Origin: Methylomonas lenta
GTDB lineage: Bacteria; Pseudomonadota; Gammaproteobacteria; Methylococcales; Methylomonadaceae
Assembly: GCF_001644015.1 (NCBI RefSeq)
Contig: NZ_LUUI01000117.1
Location: 1 to 64,000 of the forward strand
Length of the DNA stretch: 64,000 bases
Direction: 5' to 3'
The notes under the pieces were generated by a model. The model was not told the DNA's origin and ran no database searches. It saw nothing but the letters and a program-made list of their open reading frames with translations. Of the stretch, positions 8,118 to 17,154 are shown piece after piece (the first letter of the stretch is position 1; every line of letters starts with the position of its first letter). Made by a program: the position numbers and the translations under genes.

Positions 8118-8999
8118 TTAAATATTATTAACGCGATTTTTTAGATAATCGGCAAAATCATCTTTGATTTCCGGGTGCAATAAACCGTATTCCACATTAG
8201 CCAGCAAAAATCCAAATTTGGAACCGCAATCGTAACGATTGCCAGCAAATTCATAAGAAAATACTGCCTCATCCTGCATCAAAGCTGCAATTGCATCCGT
8301 CAATTGGATTTCTCCACCTGCACCACGACCTGTATTTTCAATTTTGTCGAAAATAGCCGGTGTCAGGATATATCGTCCGACCACAGCAATGTTGGAAGGC
8401 GCCACTTCTGGTTTGGGTTTTTCGACGATAGATTTTAAGCGTCCCACACCTGGCGCGGTTTCGCTGTGCTCAACAATACCGTATTTATGAGTTTCCTTAG
8501 GGTCGACGCGCTCAACCCCCAAAATACTGCTTTGTTCCCGATTAAACAAATCCACCATTTGCTTCATGCAACCCCGCTGACCATCTTCAATCAAATCATC
8601 TGGCAGAATTACAGCAAATGGTTCATCACCAACGATAGGCTTGGCACAATGCACTGCGTGACCTAAACCTAAGGCCTCGGCCTGGCGCACAAATACGCAA
8701 GACACATGCGGCGGCAACAAATCGCGCAACATTTTTAATAGTTCGGTTTTACCGCTTTTTTCCAGCTCTTTTTCCAGCTCGTAAGATTTATCGAAATGAT
8801 TGGGTATAGAGTCCTTATTACGCCCGGTGACGAAAATCATAGTATCAATACCAGCAGCAATAGCTTCTTCCACTGCATACTGAATCAGTGGTTTATCTAC
8901 TACAGGCAACATTTCTTTCGCAACCGCTTTAGTTGCTGGAAGAGAGCGGGTACCAAGACCTGCAACAGGGAAAACCGCTTTGGTAACTTTTTTACTCAT
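8118..8999 (-). CDS. galU: UTP-glucose-1-phosphate uridylyltransferase
   Basis: A 293-residue enzyme that makes UDP-glucose from UTP and glucose-1-phosphate for polysaccharide and LPS synthesis. The nucleotide-binding start VAGLGTRSLPATKAVAKEML (residues 13-32), VVDKPLIQYAVEEA, LGLGHAVHCA, VILPDDLI and a GAGGEIQLTDAI block are all present, and the length is normal. The C-terminal segment FGFLLANVEYGL is also typical. It is monocistronic and divergent from the tolC-like gene across about 140 bases. Confidence 0.95.
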   Translation of the reverse strand: MSKKVTKAVFPVAGLGTRSLPATKAVAKEMLPVVDKPLIQYAVEEAIAAGIDTMIFVTGRNKDSIPNHFDKSYELEKELEKSGKTELLKMLRDLLPPHVSCVFVRQAEALGLGHAVHCAKPIVGDEPFAVILPDDLIEDGQRGCMKQMVDLFNREQSSILGVERVDPKETHKYGIVEHSETAPGVGRLKSIVEKPKPEVAPSNIAVVGRYILTPAIFDKIENTGRGAGGEIQLTDAIAALMQDEAVFSYEFAGNRYDCGSKFGFLLANVEYGLLHPEIKDDFADYLKNRVNNI

Positions 9000-9143
9000 A
9001 ATTGCTCTTTAGTTTAGGTTTTAATTTTGACGAATCGATAATGAGGGCCTAACCTTATACAAAACTTAAATTAAGCTGCAGAAGTAGCTGTATATTAGGC
9101 CATAATGCCTATTAATTTTGACACTATCGTACGAGAATTTACA

Positions 9144-10457
9144 ATGATAAAACTGTTGGCGACGCTCTGGCTAGGGTTAGCTCCACTTCAATCAGCGTTT
9201 GCAGACGATTTAATAGAGATATATCAACTGGCTAAACAAAATGATCCCGAGTACAAAATCAGCGATATAAACCAGCTAGCCTCTACAGAAATCAGATCTC
9301 AAAGTATTGCGCAAATGTTGCCCAGCCTTAGTATGACTGCTGGCAGCAACCGTAATCGCTTAGAGAATACAAAATCAGGCTTCAGCATATCTGGACAAGG
9401 CCTTCAACATTACTGGGACAGTGCACTAGCTTTCAACTTAAACCAACCCGTTTTCAACTGGAGCCACTGGGTACAATTGGACCAGTCCGACAACAAAATT
9501 GCCCAGGCTGAAGCTGAATTTCAAGCTAAGCAACAAGCCTTGATGACGCGTACATCCGAAGCTTACTTTAATGTGCTAGCTTCTCAGGACAATTTAACTT
9601 TCATTGTAGCGGAAAAAAATGCCATCGAAAAACAGCTGGAGCAAGCCAAACAACGTTTTGAAGTAGGCATCATAGCCATCACTGACGTTTACGAAGCTCA
9701 GGCTGCTTTCGATCGAGCCCATGCAGCAGTCATTGAAGCCGAAAAATTATTAGACAATAGCAAAGAAGCCCTCAGGGAAATTATTGGCGACAATCCAGTC
9801 GATTTAAAAATACTTGCTGGCGAAGTCCCTCTGACCTCACCTATGCCCGAGGATATATCTGCTTGGGCCAATACCGCAGAAAATAACAATTTTTCGATAG
9901 TCGCTCAATTCAATCAGGCTGAATACGTGCGGAAAAACATCGAACTGCAAGAATCCCAACACTTGCCAACCCTCGATATTGTGGCCCAATACAGGCAGGC
10001 TGATAACGGCAACTCGTTCGGGTTTCGCGGTAACAACGAAAGCGTTGGCTTGCAATTCAATCTGCCGATTTACGAAGGTGGCGGCATAATGTCACGTACC
10101 CGTCAGGCACAATATGAATACGAAGCCGCCAAAGAAGAATTAATCAGAGTCAAACGCGCCGTCATTCGTCAAGTTAAAGATGCCTATCGTGGCGTGATTT
10201 CCAGCACCAACGAGGTGAAAGCACTCAAATCAACCGAGCAATCCGGTGAATTAGCTGTCGAAGCAGCGGAGGCCGGCCTGGAAGTCGGTACTCGCACCAT
10301 GGTTGATGTACTGGCTATTCAACGTAATCTCTACAGGGCTAAAAGTGAGTACGCACGCTCTCGCTATAACTACTTGATCAACGGCATTAAGCTCAAAGAA
10401 GCCGCTGGCAGCTTGAACGAGGAAGACTTGCAACTGGTTAACCAATACTTGCAATAA
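9144..10457 (+). CDS. tolC: TolC-family outer-membrane channel protein
   Basis: A 437-residue outer-membrane efflux/secretion channel subunit. I start it at the ATG at 9144 because that begins a proper signal peptide (MIKLLATLWLG, cleaved after AFA, giving DDLIEIYQLA). The upstream ATG at 9105 would add 13 polar residues. The mature protein has the two OEP repeats: DPEYKISDINQLA with LNQPVFNWSHW in the first, and VGLQFNLPIYEGG with VGTRTMVDVLA in the second. It would trimerise and partner an RND or ABC exporter, neither of which is encoded nearby. Confidence 0.92.
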   Translation: MIKLLATLWLGLAPLQSAFADDLIEIYQLAKQNDPEYKISDINQLASTEIRSQSIAQMLPSLSMTAGSNRNRLENTKSGFSISGQGLQHYWDSALAFNLNQPVFNWSHWVQLDQSDNKIAQAEAEFQAKQQALMTRTSEAYFNVLASQDNLTFIVAEKNAIEKQLEQAKQRFEVGIIAITDVYEAQAAFDRAHAAVIEAEKLLDNSKEALREIIGDNPVDLKILAGEVPLTSPMPEDISAWANTAENNNFSIVAQFNQAEYVRKNIELQESQHLPTLDIVAQYRQADNGNSFGFRGNNESVGLQFNLPIYEGGGIMSRTRQAQYEYEAAKEELIRVKRAVIRQVKDAYRGVISSTNEVKALKSTEQSGELAVEAAEAGLEVGTRTMVDVLAIQRNLYRAKSEYARSRYNYLINGIKLKEAAGSLNEEDLQLVNQYLQ

Positions 10458-10505
10458 TAACTCTCAATCCAATGACCAAATTAACAACTCTTTTTGGAGA
10501 TACAC

Positions 10506-10904
10506 ATGCTTAAAGTTTTAGTTTCCAGCCTACTGTGTTTGCCACTTGTTGCATCTGCCCAAAATGCCGGCGACATGCAAATAGATGAAGCAAAAATGCA
10601 GCAAATGATGCAACAAATGCAAGGCGTGCAAGACTGCATGGCAAACATAGACCCAGTAGAACTGGAGACTTTTCAGAAACAAGCCGAAGATATGGATGCC
10701 GAAGTTAAAGCACTTTGCGCCACCGGAAAACGTGATGAGGCCATGAGCCGAGCTATGACATTCGGTAAAGAAGTGGTAAGCAGTAAAGTCATGCAAGACA
10801 TGAAAAAATGCGGAGAAAGCATGAAAAATATGATGCAAAACCTACCTAAAGTGGCTCAATCTCAGGATGAAAATGGCACACCACGACATATTTGTGACGA
10901 ATAA
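10506..10904 (+). CDS. methionine-rich secreted hypothetical protein
   Basis: A 132-residue protein, starting at the ATG at 10506 preceded by a GGAG ribosome-binding site. Residues 1-18 form a signal peptide ending in ASA. The mature part is helical and unusually rich in methionine (MQQMMQQMQ at about 30-38 and KNMMQNLP near 107), with four or five cysteines. Methionine-rich periplasmic proteins sometimes bind copper, but that is only a suggestion here. It follows the tolC-like gene by about 50 bases and may share its transcript. Confidence 0.7.
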   Translation: MLKVLVSSLLCLPLVASAQNAGDMQIDEAKMQQMMQQMQGVQDCMANIDPVELETFQKQAEDMDAEVKALCATGKRDEAMSRAMTFGKEVVSSKVMQDMKKCGESMKNMMQNLPKVAQSQDENGTPRHICDE

Positions 10905-10956
10905 CTGCTGACTTAATTCTGAAAAACCTTGTTTTAGCAGAATACAGCTATTGAGT

Positions 10957-12135
10957 TCACCCACCCGGCAGGCGAGAGTTGGTAACAGAAAAACTGCGCA
11001 CCCAATCGCCTGCGCGTACTCGGCTTTGACCGGTTAAATCTTGCAAATTACCGGATGACATCGACGGACCGACTTCAGAAACCACCAGCACGCCAATCGA
11101 ATCGGTAAAGCCCATGCCGGCACTGCCTGCTGAATAGACCATAAATTGATCACCAACCCTGACCTTATCCTGCGCACCTGCCGCTATCACAATCCGGTTG
11201 TTATCAACTTTTACCACACGTGCAGCAAAGGGATGGCAGGAAAATAATTGCTGAATATCATCGCTGGCTTGATGAATGATTTGACTAATTGCATGCCCGG
11301 CAGAACTTGATTCGAACCTTTCGCTACCCACGTTATATCCAGAGGGTAATGATACATCTCCCAGAATTGAATCGGTATAACGTTGCTGAAATATCAAAGC
11401 CCCCGTAAACCCATCATAGACGTATACATCGATACCAATACTGCGCCTAGCGATGAAATCACGCATAGATGATTTCAACTGAGCCAACACGCCGGAGCCG
11501 CGGACATATTCAGTCGATTCAATTGTAAAATCGCGTATCACACCGGACAATACCAATTGCGCATCGCCACGTTTGGCAATATCCAATAACATGGAACCCG
11601 AATAACCGTTAATAGCAGTAATTTCCGGCGCTAAATCCGGACGACTATAGAGCACAGTTGAGGTCATGTTGCGGGCAATAAAATCGCCAGTTTCCATTAA
11701 TTGATTACTAATTTCTCTAGGAATGCCACTAAATAAATCCTGGCTTTCCGAGCCACTAATCTGCCCAGAAGTCATCAAAGGAAAACCTGTGGCAACAATT
11801 TTCTTGCGATAGTTCGATAGGCAGGACTTCTGCTCGGAACGAACAGTCAAAACCTGAACATAATAGGTATTGCCATCCTGCCATTCGTCGACCACTTTAA
11901 TATCGCCTATCTGAATAGGGCCGGAATTGCTGGATTTAAGCTGCAGAGAGGCGTTGGCAATGGCGTCATCAATTGCCATCTGCCGTGCCCTATCAACACC
12001 CTCTGTTGCGATTGGAGCACTCCCTTGAACCGTCGTTTGTCTGCTGGAAATAGCTGACGGGTTAACTGAGTCTGTATTCGCGCAAGCTGACAATAACCCT
12101 ATCAGCAATAGCCAAAGCCCATTTTTATAAGGCAT
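10957..12135 (-). CDS. flgT: flagellar assembly lipoprotein FlgT-like
   Basis: A 392-residue protein with a signal peptide and lipobox LLSAC, starting at the ATG at 12135 (an in-frame start 12 bases upstream is less likely). The first domain (AIDDAIANASLQL, then VRSEQKSCLSNYRKKIVATGFPL) corresponds to FlgT N and middle domains. The C-terminal part (VKVDNNRIVIAAGAQDKVRVGDQFMVY) corresponds to the FlgT C domain. In Vibrio, FlgT builds the H-ring around the polar flagellar motor. The gene overlaps the upstream flgP-like gene by 11 bases. No other flagellar gene is in the window. Confidence 0.75.
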   Translation of the reverse strand: MPYKNGLWLLLIGLLSACANTDSVNPSAISSRQTTVQGSAPIATEGVDRARQMAIDDAIANASLQLKSSNSGPIQIGDIKVVDEWQDGNTYYVQVLTVRSEQKSCLSNYRKKIVATGFPLMTSGQISGSESQDLFSGIPREISNQLMETGDFIARNMTSTVLYSRPDLAPEITAINGYSGSMLLDIAKRGDAQLVLSGVIRDFTIESTEYVRGSGVLAQLKSSMRDFIARRSIGIDVYVYDGFTGALIFQQRYTDSILGDVSLPSGYNVGSERFESSSAGHAISQIIHQASDDIQQLFSCHPFAARVVKVDNNRIVIAAGAQDKVRVGDQFMVYSAGSAGMGFTDSIGVLVVSEVGPSMSSGNLQDLTGQSRVRAGDWVRSFSVTNSRLPGG

Positions 12136-12805
12136 TAATAAATCCATTGATTAACAGATAGTTGAAAAGTGTACGGGCACCGGTATTCACCGTCCATTGC
12201 ACATCATATAATCCAGCCTCCAGTAAAAAACCATCTACTGGATTAGATTCTTTAGAGAATCCACTAACATAAAATTGGTCACTGCAATCTACTCTATCAC
12301 AAGCCAGATTGGCAGTTGTCTTGGCAGCGGTTTTATACCCCAAACGGGTAAATGCCAATTTATCCTCTTCTTGAATACATTGACTAGCCAAGGTCACGTC
12401 GCCACTCATACACTGATAAAACCGGGGCGTCAGAGTTAATTCTAAAGTGGTTTTTAAATTGTTCTGAGCCGTACGATAATCAGTGGCTCGCGCACCTCGT
12501 AAATAGATATCTAGATACACCCGATAAACTTCATGACTAATAACCTGTGAACCTACGGTTTTATTCCCGCCCAAGGGCTCGTAATACAACTGATCGGCTA
12601 AGCCGCGATAGGCATTCAGTTTAGCCAATTGCTGAGCAGACAACCAACGATTATTGACACTGAGCTGACCAGAGTTATTAAACTGACTATCTCCGCTAGC
12701 GACTAATGTTTTACTAGTGCCGACCTGTTCATGAACATTTACACTGGCACAACCTGACAATGCCAGCATTAGTAGCACAATTTTAAACCCAGTCGTCCCA
12801 TTCAT
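12125..12805 (-). CDS. flgP: LPP20-family lipoprotein FlgP-like
   Basis: A 226-residue lipoprotein with lipobox LSGCA at about residues 16-20. Start at the ATG at 12805, seven bases after a strong AGGGGG ribosome-binding site; a GTG six bases earlier is the alternative. The KLNAYRGLADQLY segment (about 60) and the following repeat-like domain match LPP20/FlgP proteins, outer-membrane lipoproteins of the flagellar basal-body rings. Pairing with the flgT-like gene supports that reading. Confidence 0.72.
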   Translation of the reverse strand: MNGTTGFKIVLLMLALSGCASVNVHEQVGTSKTLVASGDSQFNNSGQLSVNNRWLSAQQLAKLNAYRGLADQLYYEPLGGNKTVGSQVISHEVYRVYLDIYLRGARATDYRTAQNNLKTTLELTLTPRFYQCMSGDVTLASQCIQEEDKLAFTRLGYKTAAKTTANLACDRVDCSDQFYVSGFSKESNPVDGFLLEAGLYDVQWTVNTGARTLFNYLLINGFINAL

Positions 12806-12917
12806 AACCACCCCCTGCTCATAATAAAATAGTCATCGACTGCTTAGGCGTTTTCTTGAACGCTAAAAACTAAAAACACTATGGCAATCAACTATTTTTG
12901 TAACTACTGCTTGAATT

Positions 12918-12960
12918 CACGCCCCTGGGTTCTAACCTAACAAGCCCGATAGGTGGCGTG
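12918..12960 (-). promoter_or_regulatory. nested hairpin in the leader of flgP-flgT
   Basis: The 11-base arm TAGGTGGCGTG (12950-12960) can pair with ACCTA (12935-12939) and CACGCC (12918-12923), leaving an 11-base bulge on one side and a 10-base loop. It lies in the 190-base interval upstream of flgP. There is no T-run, so it is not a terminator for the SPOR gene. A regulatory leader is possible; I match it to no known class. Confidence 0.3.
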
Positions 12961-12999
12961 GGGTGAAACCTGCTTATGGCGATTTTCTACGAAAAACAA

Positions 13000-13848
13000 T
13001 CAATTGACTGAGCAAACAGACCAAGCATTGCCTGCTGCTTCCAGCTTTTTAAGACTAGCTTTATCCAGCATGACACTGACAAACCATTGCGTTTGAGTCC
13101 GTTTACGTTGCAGAATTTCAGCCTGAATGCCACGCGCAGCTAATTGAGCTTTGAAAACGGTAGCACGCTGCTTTTCTTTAAAAACACCCAACGAAATCCC
13201 CCCTTTATTTTCGCCAGCAGAAATCAACCAAACATCTTGCAAACCTTTATCGATGAGCATCAGTTTGTTATTACGTGCCTGTTCAGACGATTTGGCGGCC
13301 GGATAATAAACCTGAAAATCGCTAGGTGTTGCTACTTCTGTTTGAAAAATTTGGTTACTAATAATACCGTTACTAGCCAACCATTTTTTAACGACAATTT
13401 GATCTGAAAAGGGTCCAATATCGTAACACTTACGCTGCACGGCAGGCGTAACCGGCTTTTCTATCTCTTTGGATTTTTCAGAAGATTGCAATGCAAGCTT
13501 TTTGCTATCTGAGCTTTTTTCTGCCGATGATTTTGCTTCTGTTAACTTGGCAATCTGCGGCTTTTCAAGCTGAACAACCACTGGAGTTGGCAATGGCTTC
13601 ATCTGCCATTCCACCTGATGCACTTTATCTAAGTATCGATCTGTTGCTTGCTGTTGCAAATGGTTGATTGGCTGATCGATAACACCTGATATGACGGCAC
13701 CTCGTTGTGCCCGGGCAGACTCGCTAACTAGTAATATAGATGACTGCGTAATTGGTTTGGATGCTATGGGATTAAATTTCCCTGTGTGGAATTGCCAAAA
13801 TAAAAACCCCAGATTCAACAAACACAACAAATAAAAAAAAGCTTTCAT
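13000..13848 (-). CDS. SPOR-like single-pass membrane protein
   Basis: A 282-residue protein with one N-terminal membrane helix (residues 3-20, FFYLLCLLNLGFLFWQF), a long lysine/serine/glutamate-rich linker and a C-terminal module with the SPOR pattern: a CYDIGPF strand (about 140), SLGVFKEKQRATVFKAQLAARGIQAEI, then a final W-F-V strand. SPOR domains bind denuded peptidoglycan at division sites. The start ATG overlaps the coaX stop (ATGA), so it is the last gene of the birA-coaX operon and translationally coupled. Confidence 0.7.
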   Translation of the reverse strand: MKAFFYLLCLLNLGFLFWQFHTGKFNPIASKPITQSSILLVSESARAQRGAVISGVIDQPINHLQQQATDRYLDKVHQVEWQMKPLPTPVVVQLEKPQIAKLTEAKSSAEKSSDSKKLALQSSEKSKEIEKPVTPAVQRKCYDIGPFSDQIVVKKWLASNGIISNQIFQTEVATPSDFQVYYPAAKSSEQARNNKLMLIDKGLQDVWLISAGENKGGISLGVFKEKQRATVFKAQLAARGIQAEILQRKRTQTQWFVSVMLDKASLKKLEAAGNAWSVCSVN

Positions 13849-14585
13849 GCCGTTTGCGCTCCCTGACAAAAAACTGACAGCCCTTTCAGCACTAAGTTTT
13901 GATCGAGTAAAACAGATCCGGATACAGCCTCAGCAACCGTCATTGCATCGCCGCCGGTAAAAATCAGCTGGTAGGAATCATCCAACTGCCGTATTGCCGC
14001 TTCAACCAAACCCGTCGCCGCTAATAAAACTCCGTTGGCAATTGCCGGCTTGGTTGCTATTGCCAGATTCGTTTGGTATGGCTCAGCATTGAAGGTTAAA
14101 TCTGCGGTATTGCTGGCTAAAGCCTGTTTCATTAGATTTAAGCCGGGGCATATTAAGCCACCTAAATGCTTGCCGCTAGCCTGCAAAGCATCGATAGTAA
14201 TAGCTGTACCGCAATCAACCACACACTTATCACCCGGATAGTGAACATGTGCTGCAATCATTGCCAGCCAACGATCAACGCCCAATTTTTCCGCTTGGAT
14301 ATAAGCATTTTTTACCCCATAAGCGCATTGGGTTGACTTTGGAACCAAAGTTTTCGCCTGTGGCCACAGACTTTGACAGAGCGTAAGCAAACCACTGAAT
14401 ACGCCCAGTTCGGAAACCGAGGCAATAGCAACTGTATTGGGAGATTCAACCAGCTGCCAAAGCAAATTAATATGATGCATAAAATCGGCCTGCCGATAAT
14501 CCATCTGTGTAACCGGCCCTATCTGAGCATCGATTTCAATCGCCCATTTCAGGCGTGAATTACCTAGATCAATCAACAAATTCAT
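13845..14585 (-). CDS. coaX: type III pantothenate kinase
   Basis: A 246-residue kinase for the first step of coenzyme A synthesis. The phosphate-binding IDLGNSRLKWA (5-15), GVDRWLAMIAA (about 103), DCGTAITIDAL (about 119) and GLICPGLNLM blocks are diagnostic. Its start overlaps the birA stop (ATGA) and its own stop overlaps the next start, so birA, coaX and the SPOR gene are translated as a unit. The birA-coaX pairing is common. Confidence 0.93.
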   Translation of the reverse strand: MNLLIDLGNSRLKWAIEIDAQIGPVTQMDYRQADFMHHINLLWQLVESPNTVAIASVSELGVFSGLLTLCQSLWPQAKTLVPKSTQCAYGVKNAYIQAEKLGVDRWLAMIAAHVHYPGDKCVVDCGTAITIDALQASGKHLGGLICPGLNLMKQALASNTADLTFNAEPYQTNLAIATKPAIANGVLLAATGLVEAAIRQLDDSYQLIFTGGDAMTVAEAVSGSVLLDQNLVLKGLSVFCQGAQTA

Positions 14586-15574
14586 ACGGTTCTGAAACTA
14601 ACCTCGCCAGAAGCAAAAGCACGCAGTTGACCGGTGGCATCTGCCAACAATAACAAGCCTTGATCATCAATGCCTTTGACGACGCCATCAAAGCGTTGCT
14701 GACCAATAAAAATCGTCACCTGTTTACCCAACATGCAATCAAAACTGCGCCATTCCTGTAAATACTCCGGCAAACTTTGGTTTTCAAAATCGGCAATCAC
14801 CGGTAGCAATTGATTCAGCAATGCTGCTACCCACAGATTACGTTGCAGCATCACTTGCTCACCCAATATTTGCTGCAAATCTACCCAAGCCTGATCAATG
14901 ACTTCAGCTTGTTGCGGCGGTAAATACAGATTCATGCCTAAGCCTATCACCGCATGACAAGGCCCACTACTTTCGCCGGATACTTCGATCAGAATACCGG
15001 CTAATTTACGCTCCTTCCAATAAATATCATTCGGCCATTTCAAGCCTACATCGTCCACACCCATTTGCTGTAAAGCTCGCACGACCGCCACACCCACCGC
15101 CAAACTCAAACCGGCAATGGCTGCTGGCCCGTCCTGATAACACCAGAGTATGGATAAGTAAATATTGTGTCCGAAAGGCGACACCCAAGTGCGGCCCCGA
15201 CGACCTTTGCCCGCAGTTTGATATTCCGCCAGACAAACCCAGCCACTGACTTGAGTTTTTTTAGCCAGGTCCAGCAAATAAGTATTCGTAGAGCTAATGA
15301 CAGAATGTATTTCAATCTGATGCAGCAATGCGCGGGCTGCAGGTGTTAGGTTGGCTTCTATTTGTGACTGATCGAGCAGTTGCAAAGGCTGTTCTAATTT
15401 ATAACCTTTGCCGCTAACAGCGTTGAATTCCAGCCCCAGTTCAGCCAATGACTGCAACTGCTTCCATACCGCAGAGCGACTGACATTTAATAATTGTGCC
15501 AAGGCTGTACCGGAATGAAACCGACCATCGGCTAACACAGATAGCAGCATGTGCAAATTTTCTGAAATCAGCAT
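14582..15574 (-). CDS. birA: bifunctional biotin operon repressor / biotin-protein ligase
   Basis: A 330-residue protein. Residues 1-60 are a winged helix (FHSGTALAQLLNVSRSAVWKQ) for operator binding. The catalytic domain carries GKGRRGRTW (about 120) for biotinyl-AMP, and KWPNDIYW and GILIEV, followed by a C-terminal SH3-like domain. It should biotinylate carrier proteins, including the oadA product at 31 kb, and may repress biotin genes. First gene of the birA-coaX-SPOR operon. Confidence 0.93.
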   Translation of the reverse strand: MLISENLHMLLSVLADGRFHSGTALAQLLNVSRSAVWKQLQSLAELGLEFNAVSGKGYKLEQPLQLLDQSQIEANLTPAARALLHQIEIHSVISSTNTYLLDLAKKTQVSGWVCLAEYQTAGKGRRGRTWVSPFGHNIYLSILWCYQDGPAAIAGLSLAVGVAVVRALQQMGVDDVGLKWPNDIYWKERKLAGILIEVSGESSGPCHAVIGLGMNLYLPPQQAEVIDQAWVDLQQILGEQVMLQRNLWVAALLNQLLPVIADFENQSLPEYLQEWRSFDCMLGKQVTIFIGQQRFDGVVKGIDDQGLLLLADATGQLRAFASGEVSFRTV

Positions 15575-15613
15575 GTTGACGATATAACCTGATAAAAAAT
15601 CAAATTAAGCGGT

Positions 15614-16198
15614 TCAATTGGCGTTTTTGTCACGCAGCTGCTGCATTTGCTTTTTGATGACATGCTTGATCAACAATTCTCGATCCTCTTCATTCATATT
15701 GATATATTCCGCACTGATCACAAATGGAAAAGCCGCATTATCTTGGCTAATATCCTTGCACTGCATCACGCGGGCAAAAGCCACAATCACCGCTAGGCAA
15801 GAAGTTAGTAACATTCTTAACTCCAACAATGTACCCACTGGTAGCGCTATTTCATTAGTAAAAGCCACGCCAGCGGCGCTCAAACTAACCTCGTGCATGT
15901 CGTGCTCGGAAAACGCCTCCTCACGAGGATTTAATGCCGAAGCAATCAAGTTGATTTTATTATCAATGATTTTTAGGTATTCCAACACTTCTGGGTCGCG
16001 GCGCTCCAGACGTGATGAGACAGCTGCCGCCTCCTGGTTTAATACCTCCAACGCTGCCGACAAGCTACAACTACTCAGCACATCCATAGAAACATGACTT
16101 CGTTGGCTTACCTTACTTTCATCCACCACCCTGAGAAGCAGATTAATCTTGTCGTTTACCCGAAAATAACGTCGTTTTTCTTCAAAGTCCTCTGCCAT
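15614..16198 (-). CDS. PilZ domain protein
   Basis: A 194-residue cytoplasmic protein. It opens with RRYFRV (8-13), the RxxxR part of a c-di-GMP-binding PilZ motif. A helical insert of about 60 residues follows, then HEVSLSAAGVAF (about 102), the position of the D/NxSxxG motif with glutamate in place of aspartate. PVGTLLELRMLL and FARVMQC continue the barrel. Probably a c-di-GMP effector. It is followed by birA about 40 bases downstream. Confidence 0.75.
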   Translation of the reverse strand: MAEDFEEKRRYFRVNDKINLLLRVVDESKVSQRSHVSMDVLSSCSLSAALEVLNQEAAAVSSRLERRDPEVLEYLKIIDNKINLIASALNPREEAFSEHDMHEVSLSAAGVAFTNEIALPVGTLLELRMLLTSCLAVIVAFARVMQCKDISQDNAAFPFVISAEYINMNEEDRELLIKHVIKKQMQQLRDKNAN

Positions 16199-16274
16199 AA
16201 TCCCATTCCTAACAGGTGTTGCACTGAGTCGATTTTAGCTTATGCACGACCAAAACCAGCAAAAATAAAATATC

Positions 16275-16631
16275 TCAATCCGGTATCAATACATCATGTT
16301 GCTGCATCAAGGCATTCACATCTGCGCGATTGATGATTTTAACCGGCAATATCAAATCTGATTCCTGCAACCCTTTGGCAGATAATGATTCGGCTTCTAC
16401 ATACAGATCATTAATATCGTAAACATCCAAAACCTGAAAAATGGCGGCGGTATTTTTTAAAAGCCTACCTTCAGCGTTTTGTTGTGACTTTAATTGACAA
16501 ACCCCATCATCAACAAACAATAACGATACTTTCTGATCGAAAGCGGCTGTAGTTAATAATTGATCAAGGGTTTCTTGCACATGACTACTGAAATGCGGGA
16601 AATGTCGCATGACAAACAAATAGGTTTTCAT
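16275..16631 (-). CDS. tusC: TusC/DsrF-like sulfur-relay protein
   Basis: A 118-residue DsrE-fold protein starting at the ATG at 16631, four bases after the tusD stop. The strands KTYLFVMRHFP (2-12), KVSLLFVDDGVCQL (about 40) and YDINDLYVEAESLSAKGL match TusC/DsrF. In the Tus relay it sits with TusD and TusB and passes sulfur toward tRNA 2-thiouridine synthesis by MnmA, which is encoded at 41 kb. No tusB follows. Confidence 0.72.
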   Translation of the reverse strand: MKTYLFVMRHFPHFSSHVQETLDQLLTTAAFDQKVSLLFVDDGVCQLKSQQNAEGRLLKNTAAIFQVLDVYDINDLYVEAESLSAKGLQESDLILPVKIINRADVNALMQQHDVLIPD

Positions 16632-16635
16632 AGGC

Positions 16636-17025
16636 TTAACCAAATACCATGCAACGATCAGCAATCAGGGTTGCTTGCAACCATTGCCCCAAGCCGGCAA
16701 TCCGAAATCCATCGGCCAGATCATCATCTTCTGCGCCTTGCCGCCTGGCTTCATCACCACAAAGCAATCCGCGTCGTTGTGCTGCAGAGATACAGACCAC
16801 TAAATCGATACCCTGCTCACGCGCCAAAGCTGACCATTGCTGGGGTAAGTTAATTTCATCATCGGGTGGTAATGCATATCTCATGGCATTTTGAATGCCT
16901 TCCTGATAAAAAAACACCTGTAAAACCTGATGATTAGCTTGTAAGGCTGCCAGGATAAATTGATAGGCCACCCAACTAACATTGGACACATAGGGACTGG
17001 CATTGATTTGAATAGCATATTTCAT
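16636..17025 (-). CDS. tusD: TusD/DsrE-like sulfurtransferase subunit
   Basis: A 129-residue DsrE-fold protein. VVCISAAQRRG puts a cysteine at residue 78, the position of the sulfur-carrying Cys78 of E. coli TusD. The N-terminal AIQINASPYVS and VLQVFFYQEGIQNA are also typical. It is first in a two-gene tusDC operon. Reverse-dissimilatory DsrE is an alternative, but there are no dsr genes around. Confidence 0.78.
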   Translation of the reverse strand: MKYAIQINASPYVSNVSWVAYQFILAALQANHQVLQVFFYQEGIQNAMRYALPPDDEINLPQQWSALAREQGIDLVVCISAAQRRGLLCGDEARRQGAEDDDLADGFRIAGLGQWLQATLIADRCMVFG

Positions 17026-17154
17026 GATGCGGAGAAGTACAGTTGGTAAATATCTTATAATTGGATCATTCTAATATCTGTACAGCATGCTGTCCCGGTT
17101 TTCCTTGTCGCAGACTGTCTGAAACCAAATTGCCCCATCACTGTCCGATACGCC

